A DNA stretch of 64,000 nucleotides from positions 31,001-95,000 of the forward strand of contig CACHCL010000004.1 of the NCBI GenBank assembly GCA_902578315.1, read 5' to 3'. The stretch is from an uncultured Pelagibacteraceae bacterium. Lineage in GTDB: Bacteria > Pseudomonadota > Alphaproteobacteria > Pelagibacterales > Pelagibacteraceae. This document shows positions 58,926-64,000 of this stretch, in pieces. The translations under genes were made by a program, and so were the position numbers. Each line of letters starts with the position of its first letter. Position 1 is the stretch's first letter. The notes under the pieces were generated by a model, which had not been told where the DNA came from, did not search any database, and saw nothing but the letters and a program-made list of their open reading frames with translations.

Positions 58926-60137
58926 ATGATTAAAAAAGTGTTAAAGTTTGGCGGAACATCAGTTGGCTCAATTGAGAGAATCCAACATGTTGCAAAAATT
59001 ATTGAAAATGAAACAAAACAAGGCAATAGTATTATAGCTGTTGTTTCTGCTATGGCTGGAAAAACTAATGAATTAATAAATTTGTCTAAGAATATATCAA
59101 ATGAATTTAATAATAGAGAACTTGATGTCCTCTTATCTACTGGCGAACAAATCACTTCAGCTTTATTGGCAGGTGCCTTAACACATTTAAAAATTAATGC
59201 TAAATCATGGCTTAATTGGCAAATTCCAATTTTGACGGAGGGTTCGCACACAAATGCAAGAATTATAAATATGCATGTAAATCAAATTAATGAATTTTTA
59301 AAAAATAAAGGAGTTGCAGTCATTCCCGGATTTCAGGGAATAATGAGTAACGGTGATATTACCACTATTGGCCGTGGAGGATCTGACGCCACTGCTGTTG
59401 CTATTGCCAAAATATTTCAAACAGATGTTTGCGAAATATTTACCGATGTTGATGGAGTGTTCTCTACTGATCCAAATAAGATTCCTGTTGCAAAAAAAAT
59501 TGAAAAAATTTCTTATGATGAAATGTTGGAACTGTCATCTCTTGGAGCAAAAGTAATGCAAGCATCTGCGGTGCAAACTGCAATGATGTATAAAATACCT
59601 CTGGAGGTAAAATCAACTTTTACAAATAGAGATGGAACAAAAATATTCGATCAGGAAAACATTGATTACAACAAAAGCGTCACAGGAGTTGCTTATTCAA
59701 AAGATGAGACAAAAATAACAGTAATTGGTGTTAAGGACAAACCCGGGATTGCGGCAAATGTATTTGAACCTTTAAATGAAGCTCAAATAAACGTGGACAT
59801 GGTTATACAAAATATTTCGTCTGATCAAAAAACTACAGATATTACTTTCACAGTAAAAAGCGAAGACGCTTTAAAAACAATAGATTTATTAAAAAATAAT
59901 AAAAAAATTGAGTATAAAAAAATTACTAAAAATGATAAAGTAGCAAAAGTATCAATTGTAGGCGCTGGAATGGTATCAACTCCAGGAGTAACTTATAAAA
60001 TGTTCAGGGCATTAGCAGATGAAAAAATAAATATATTGGCAATATCCACCTCCGAAATAAAGTTGTCAGTTATAATTAATGAACAAGATACTCTTCATTC
60101 AATTAAAAAACTACACAGTGTATTTGAATTAGACTAA
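58926..60137 (+). CDS. lysC: aspartate kinase
   Basis: A 403-residue monofunctional aspartokinase starting the Lys/Thr/Met/DAP pathway. Catalytic KFGGTSVGS near 5, [12 protein letters not shown] near 144 and DVDGV near 175; two C-terminal ACT domains begin near KPGIAANVF (about 275) and likely carry Lys/Thr feedback control. It is followed one base later by ispG. Confidence 0.97.
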   Translation: MIKKVLKFGGTSVGSIERIQHVAKIIENETKQGNSIIAVVSAMAGKTNELINLSKNISNEFNNRELDVLLSTGEQITSALLAGALTHLKINAKSWLNWQIPILTEGSHTNARIINMHVNQINEFLKNKGVAVIPGFQGIMSNGDITTIGRGGSDATAVAIAKIFQTDVCEIFTDVDGVFSTDPNKIPVAKKIEKISYDEMLELSSLGAKVMQASAVQTAMMYKIPLEVKSTFTNRDGTKIFDQENIDYNKSVTGVAYSKDETKITVIGVKDKPGIAANVFEPLNEAQINVDMVIQNISSDQKTTDITFTVKSEDALKTIDLLKNNKKIEYKKITKNDKVAKVSIVGAGMVSTPGVTYKMFRALADEKINILAISTSEIKLSVIINEQDTLHSIKKLHSVFELD

Positions 60138-60138
60138 A

Positions 60139-61230
60139 ATGGAAGTAAGACCTCACAGAATTATTAATCGGAAAAAAACTAGACCTATCAATGTAGGCAA
60201 TGTCATTGTGGGAGGTGACTCACCGATCAGTGTTCAGTCAATGACTAATACTTTAACTACAGATATCAAAGAAACTATCCTTCAAATACAATCTTTAGAG
60301 GAGGCCGGTGCAGATATAGTTAGAGTATCTTGTCCTGACGAGGCCTCAACAAAAGCATTAAAAGAAATTAAAAAAGAAGTTAAACTACCATTAGTCGCTG
60401 ATATACATTTCCATTTTAAAAGAGCTATTGAGGCTGCAAAAATGGGTGCTAATTGTTTAAGAATAAATCCAGGAAACATTGGCACAAATGACAGAGTAAA
60501 AGAAGTTATAAAAGTTGCAAAAGATTATGGATGTTCAATACGAATTGGAGTTAATGCAGGCTCACTTGATAAAAAACTGCTAGAAAAATATAAGGAACCA
60601 TGTCCAGAAGCATTAGTTGAAAGCGCTGAAAATAATATTAAGCTACTAGAGGATAATGATTTTTTCAATTTTAAGATTAGTGTAAAATCATCTGACATTT
60701 TTCTTACAGTGAAATCTTATAGAAAATTATCACAAAAATGTAACTACCCTTTACATCTAGGGGTTACTGAGGCAGGTGGGCTTTTAACTGGTAGCATTAA
60801 ATCATCAATTGGAATAGGACAATTATTGATGGAGGGTATTGGTGATACTATAAGAGTTTCACTTTCCTCTGACCCTGTCGATGAAGTTAAGGCAGGATTT
60901 GAAATTTTAAAATCATTAGGTCTTAGATCTAGAGGGGTAAATATCATTTCCTGTCCTTCTTGCGCACGTCAAGCTTTTCCAGTCATAGAAACAGTTAAAC
61001 AATTAGAAAAAAGTTTATCTCATATAAAAAAACCTATAAATTTATCAATAATTGGTTGTGTGGTGAATGGACCAGGCGAGGCCACTCAAACTGAAATTGG
61101 ATTAACTGGAGGGGGGCAAGATAATAATTTACTTTATATCTCTGGAATTCCACACACAAAAGTTGCTAGCTCAGAAATTATACAAAAAGTTGTAAAATTA
61201 GTAGAAGAAAAAGTAAAAGAAAAAAATTAA
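60139..61230 (+). CDS. ispG: 4-hydroxy-3-methylbut-2-enyl diphosphate synthase
   Basis: A 363-residue 4Fe-4S enzyme of the MEP isoprenoid pathway (GcpE). A TIM barrel ([30 protein letters not shown]) is followed by the cluster-binding domain with CPSCARQ near 273 and [10 protein letters not shown] near 306. It lies between lysC and prfA with gaps of one and two bases. Confidence 0.97.
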   Translation: MEVRPHRIINRKKTRPINVGNVIVGGDSPISVQSMTNTLTTDIKETILQIQSLEEAGADIVRVSCPDEASTKALKEIKKEVKLPLVADIHFHFKRAIEAAKMGANCLRINPGNIGTNDRVKEVIKVAKDYGCSIRIGVNAGSLDKKLLEKYKEPCPEALVESAENNIKLLEDNDFFNFKISVKSSDIFLTVKSYRKLSQKCNYPLHLGVTEAGGLLTGSIKSSIGIGQLLMEGIGDTIRVSLSSDPVDEVKAGFEILKSLGLRSRGVNIISCPSCARQAFPVIETVKQLEKSLSHIKKPINLSIIGCVVNGPGEATQTEIGLTGGGQDNNLLYISGIPHTKVASSEIIQKVVKLVEEKVKEKN

Positions 61231-61232
61231 TC

Positions 61233-62306
61233 ATGCTTCCTTCAAAGAAAGTAAAAGAGTTAATCTCTAAGTACGATAATTTGGAGGTAGAACTATCATC
61301 AGGTAAAATTGACCCAAAAATGTTTGCTAAAAAATCCAAAGAATATTCTAATTTGAAGAATATAATCTCAATCGCAAAAGATTATCTTAACTTTGAAAAT
61401 CAGAAAAAAGATTTAGAAGAATTAGTAAAAGATAAGGCAAATGAGAAAGAAATAATAGAAATGGCAGAAAAAGATCTTAGAGACTTAAAATTAAAAAAAG
61501 AGAAGTACGAAAATGATTTAAAAATATTTCTTCTTCCTAAAGATGAAGATGACGATAAAAATGCGATTGTAGAGATTAGAGCTGGAACCGGAGGTTTGGA
61601 AGCGTCTTTATTTTGTGCTGATTTATTTAAGATGTATGAAAAAGTCTGCTCAAAAAAGAATTGGCAATTGGAAATTATTAATATCTCCAAAAGTGATGCT
61701 GGAGGATTTAAAGAAGTTATTTTTTCAGTCAATGGGAATGACATTTATTCTTATTTAAAATATGAGTCTGGCGTACATCGAGTTCAAAGAATACCAGAAA
61801 CAGAAACTCAAGGAAGGGTTCATACGTCAGCAGCAACAGTAGCAGTTTTACCCGAAGCTGAAGAGGTAGATATTAAAATAAAAGATTCTGACTTAAGAAT
61901 TGATGTTTTCAGAGCTGGCGGACCAGGAGGTCAATCAGTCAATACTACTGATAGCGCAGTGAGAATTACACATATTCCAAGCGGTGTCGTAGTTAGCCAA
62001 CAAGACGAGAAATCTCAACACAAAAATAAAGCTAAAGCTCTTAAAATTTTAAGATCAAGAGTTTATGAGGCAGAAAAGAGGAAAAAAGATTTGGAAAGAT
62101 CTCACAATAGAAGAAGCCAAATAGGTACAGGAGATAGATCTGAAAGAATTCGAACTTATAATTTTCCCCAGGGCAGAGTAACTGATCATAGAATTAATTT
62201 AACACTTCATAAACTTGATGAATTTTTAAGTGGTGAAATTCATGAGGAAATGAATCAAGAGTTAAGACTCAAAGAGCAAAGCCTGAAATTGGAAAGTTTA
62301 AATTAA
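61233..62306 (+). CDS. prfA: peptide chain release factor 1
   Basis: A 357-residue RF1 recognising UAA and UAG. The codon-reading PxT motif appears as PET near 186 (IPETETQGR), and the peptidyl-transferase GGQ is in GGPGGQSVN near 230. The N-terminal coiled-coil region is Lys/Glu-rich. The next gene, prmC, methylates the GGQ glutamine and starts on the last base of the prfA stop. Confidence 0.98.
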   Translation: MLPSKKVKELISKYDNLEVELSSGKIDPKMFAKKSKEYSNLKNIISIAKDYLNFENQKKDLEELVKDKANEKEIIEMAEKDLRDLKLKKEKYENDLKIFLLPKDEDDDKNAIVEIRAGTGGLEASLFCADLFKMYEKVCSKKNWQLEIINISKSDAGGFKEVIFSVNGNDIYSYLKYESGVHRVQRIPETETQGRVHTSAATVAVLPEAEEVDIKIKDSDLRIDVFRAGGPGGQSVNTTDSAVRITHIPSGVVVSQQDEKSQHKNKAKALKILRSRVYEAEKRKKDLERSHNRRSQIGTGDRSERIRTYNFPQGRVTDHRINLTLHKLDEFLSGEIHEEMNQELRLKEQSLKLESLN

Positions 62307-63148
62307 TGAATGTTTTAGAACTAATTAAACAAGGTTCAAAAAAATTAGCTAGTAAAAATATTTTATCTCATAAATTAGACTCTGAGATCTTATTATCAAA
62401 GATATTAGAAAAAAATAGAGAACAGATAATCTTAAACCAAAATACAAAATTAAATGTTAGTCAAATCAACAAGTTTAAGAAGCTTATTCATAGACGTTCA
62501 CGTTATGAGCCCGTTGCATATATTTTACAGCAAAAAGAATTTTGGAGCTTATTATTTTACATTAATAAATTTACATTGATCCCTAGACCAGAGACAGAAC
62601 TAATGATTTATGAACTTGTCAAACTTTTTAGAAATAAAAAAATACATATATTAGATATTGGTACTGGAAGTGGATGTATATTAATAAGTTTATTAACTGA
62701 GTTAAAGAATTCTTACGGTGATGGAGTGGATATCTCTCAAAAAGCATTAAAAATTGCGAAGATTAACGCAAAAATACATAACGTAAACTTTAAAACGAAA
62801 TTTTATAAAAAATCATTTTCTGATTATTTTAATACGAAATTTGATTTAGTTGTATCTAACCCACCATATATTAAAAGCGGAGAAATAAAAAATTTAGATT
62901 ATGATGTAAAAAATTTCGAACCCAAAATAGCCCTAGATGGAGGTAAAGATGGGCTTGACCTTGTTAAAAAAGTTATCTACAAAGCAAAATATATCTTAAA
63001 GTTAAATGGAAAGCTGGCTATAGAAATAGGTAATAAGCAGCATTTAAAAGTATCAGAAATATTAAAAAAAAATAACTTTAAAATTATAAAGACTATTAAA
63101 GACTTTAAAGATAACATTAGATGTTTTATATCACAAAAAATTAAATGA
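62306..63148 (+). CDS. prmC: release factor glutamine methyltransferase
   Basis: A 280-residue SAM enzyme acting on the GGQ loop of release factors. The N-terminal helical domain is followed by LDIGTGSGCI near 112 and the substrate-amide motif NPPY near 186, then GGKDGLDL near 211. One-base overlap with prfA fits its substrate relation. Six bases separate it from the DUF4167 gene. Confidence 0.97.
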   Translation: MNVLELIKQGSKKLASKNILSHKLDSEILLSKILEKNREQIILNQNTKLNVSQINKFKKLIHRRSRYEPVAYILQQKEFWSLLFYINKFTLIPRPETELMIYELVKLFRNKKIHILDIGTGSGCILISLLTELKNSYGDGVDISQKALKIAKINAKIHNVNFKTKFYKKSFSDYFNTKFDLVVSNPPYIKSGEIKNLDYDVKNFEPKIALDGGKDGLDLVKKVIYKAKYILKLNGKLAIEIGNKQHLKVSEILKKNNFKIIKTIKDFKDNIRCFISQKIK

Positions 63149-63154
63149 TAAACA

Positions 63155-63538
63155 ATGAACAATCATAGAAGAAGAAACTTTAGGCAAAGAACCCAAAAGA
63201 ATAATTTTAGGAGAAGAAGCCCTTCAATGGTTTCAAATAATAGCGGAAACTTTAACAACGGCAATATGAGTTTCAATCGAAATGGGACCATTAACAATGT
63301 TCACAGTGTTGAAAAGGCGATGTTAAAGTTTCAACAACTTGCTAAAGATGCACAAAGTAATGGAGATCCTGTTTTACAACAAAATTATCTTCAACATGCA
63401 GATCATTATTTAAGAAGATTTAACGAACTTAATGAGAGAAAAGAAGGCTTTAATGAAAAATCAAAAGCTTCAAACTCAAATTTAACTCAAAATGAGATTA
63501 AAGAAAACGACAAAGATTTGCAGCAAACAAATAATTAA
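63155..63538 (+). CDS. DUF4167 domain protein
   Basis: A 127-residue protein with an Arg/Asn-rich disordered N-terminus (NHRRRNFRQRTQ) and a DUF4167 helix pair (EKAMLKFQQLAKDAQSNGD, QHADHYLRRFNE near 50-90). The basic tail suggests nucleic-acid or ribosome contact; function is not established. Its place after prmC is conserved in Alphaproteobacteria. It faces the M23 peptidase across four bases. Confidence 0.88.
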   Translation: MNNHRRRNFRQRTQKNNFRRRSPSMVSNNSGNFNNGNMSFNRNGTINNVHSVEKAMLKFQQLAKDAQSNGDPVLQQNYLQHADHYLRRFNELNERKEGFNEKSKASNSNLTQNEIKENDKDLQQTNN

Positions 63539-63542
63539 TTTT

Positions 63543-64000
63543 TTACCTTAAATTTGAAAGTTTTAAATCAATTTTAATTCTTTCTAACTCAAACAATTCT
63601 CTAGCTTTACCTTTAAGAATTTTTCCCGAAGGTAGCTTGAGTTTTTGTGAATTAACTTTTTTTCCATTCACTACCACTTCATAATGTAAATGTGGTCCAG
63701 TTGATAGACCTGTAGATCCAACATAACCAATGATCTGGCCTTGTCGAACTTTTCGTCCTTCTTTTATTCCTTTGGCAAATGATTTCATATGGGCATAGAT
63801 AGTTTCATAAGTTGAGTTATGTTTTATTTTTATACAATTTCCCCCACCACCGCACCATCTTGCTCTCGTAATTGTTCCCGAGCCCGATGCCATTATTGGT
63901 GTACCACTAGGTGCAGCGAAGTCGGTTCCACGATGCATTTTATTATAACCCAATATTGGATGTTTTCTCATACCAAAAGAAGAAGAAAGTCTTGCTCCAT
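63543..64000 (-). CDS. M23 family metallopeptidase, 5'-truncated by window edge
   Basis: C-terminal catalytic domain of a LytM-type peptidoglycan endopeptidase (or a catalytically related divisome activator). The frame stays open past the ATG at 63971 to the window end (RLSSSFGMRKHP reads through), so the start lies outside. Zinc ligands are seen in MHRGTDFAAP and HLHYEV, with YAHMKSF between. About 150 residues are visible; N-terminal membrane or coiled-coil parts cannot be judged. Confidence 0.93.
   Translation of the reverse strand, partial: GARLSSSFGMRKHPILGYNKMHRGTDFAAPSGTPIMASGSGTITRARWCGGGGNCIKIKHNSTYETIYAHMKSFAKGIKEGRKVRQGQIIGYVGSTGLSTGPHLHYEVVVNGKKVNSQKLKLPSGKILKGKARELFELERIKIDLKLSNLR

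Noticed and set aside
1-64000. Mobile elements, CRISPR arrays, phage genes or rRNA operon
   Set aside because: No transposase, integrase, regular spaced repeats, phage structural genes or rRNA sequence was seen on either strand.

Overview
This window looks like a chromosomal segment from a streamlined, AT-rich marine alphaproteobacterium, most likely of the SAR11/Pelagibacterales group. Four things point there. Base composition is strongly A+T-rich and almost every intergenic gap is under 100 bases. Stop and start codons overlap in many gene pairs (TAATG, ATGA, GTGA). Several gene orders are typical of Alphaproteobacteria: rpmH-rnpA-yidD-yidC with argB-HAD-dapD-dapE, murA-DUF2948-hisD with infA, thrS-infC-rpmI-rplT-pheS-pheT, DnaJ-CobS-CobT beside BolA, and prfA-prmC-DUF4167. 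Finally there is a class I (archaeal-type) lysyl-tRNA synthetase. The organism call is inference; no 16S rRNA gene is present.

Layout: 1-5099 holds the 3' part of gltB, an SDR-type epimerase and an opposing alpha/beta hydrolase. 5138-14708 is a long translation operon (a GT4 glycosyltransferase, thrS, infC, rpmI, rplT, pheS, pheT, lepA). 14708-18984 is a three-gene surface-glycan cassette ending beside tRNA-Ser(GGA) and a rho-independent terminator. 19184-22742 (minus) carries an SH3-NlpC/P60 peptidase, an AmpG-like permease and TrkH. 22836-26341 carries class I lysS, pyrD, rpmB and a queuosine-precursor transporter. 26338-31523 carries cobT, cobS and a J-domain protein (minus), BolA (plus), and aroB and aroK (minus). 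31585-35681 carries two unrecognised envelope-type genes followed by def, fmt and truA. 35682-44087 (minus) carries a second glycan-type gene pair, a SET-domain methyltransferase, dapE, dapD, a HAD phosphatase, argB, yidC, yidD, rnpA and rpmH. 44138-50933 carries a DedA-like protein, a DUF255 thioredoxin-fold protein, three small ORFs, dcd, murA, DUF2948, hisD, infA and tRNA-Phe. 50953-64000 carries an SGNH-like membrane protein, a photolyase, secA, argJ, DUF1178, ubiG, lysC, ispG, prfA, prmC, DUF4167 and a partial M23 peptidase.

Most genes are core housekeeping functions: translation, aminoacylation, peptidoglycan precursor synthesis and recycling, amino-acid and pyrimidine synthesis, isoprenoid and quinone synthesis, and Sec/YidC export. 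No insertion sequence, prophage, CRISPR array or rRNA operon is visible, and no gap longer than 300 bases lacks a gene. The less ordinary content is: a tRNA-Phe whose elbow nucleotides depart from consensus and whose first base is the last base of the infA stop codon; near-cognate start codons for both initiation-factor genes; a CobS/CobT/J-protein module with no visible cobalamin genes; a eukaryote-like SET protein in the lysine operon; glycosyltransferase cassettes joined seamlessly to housekeeping operons; and at least five small genes, two of them (rpmH and a 59-residue membrane protein) clearly real or likely and below the ORF-track length cutoff.
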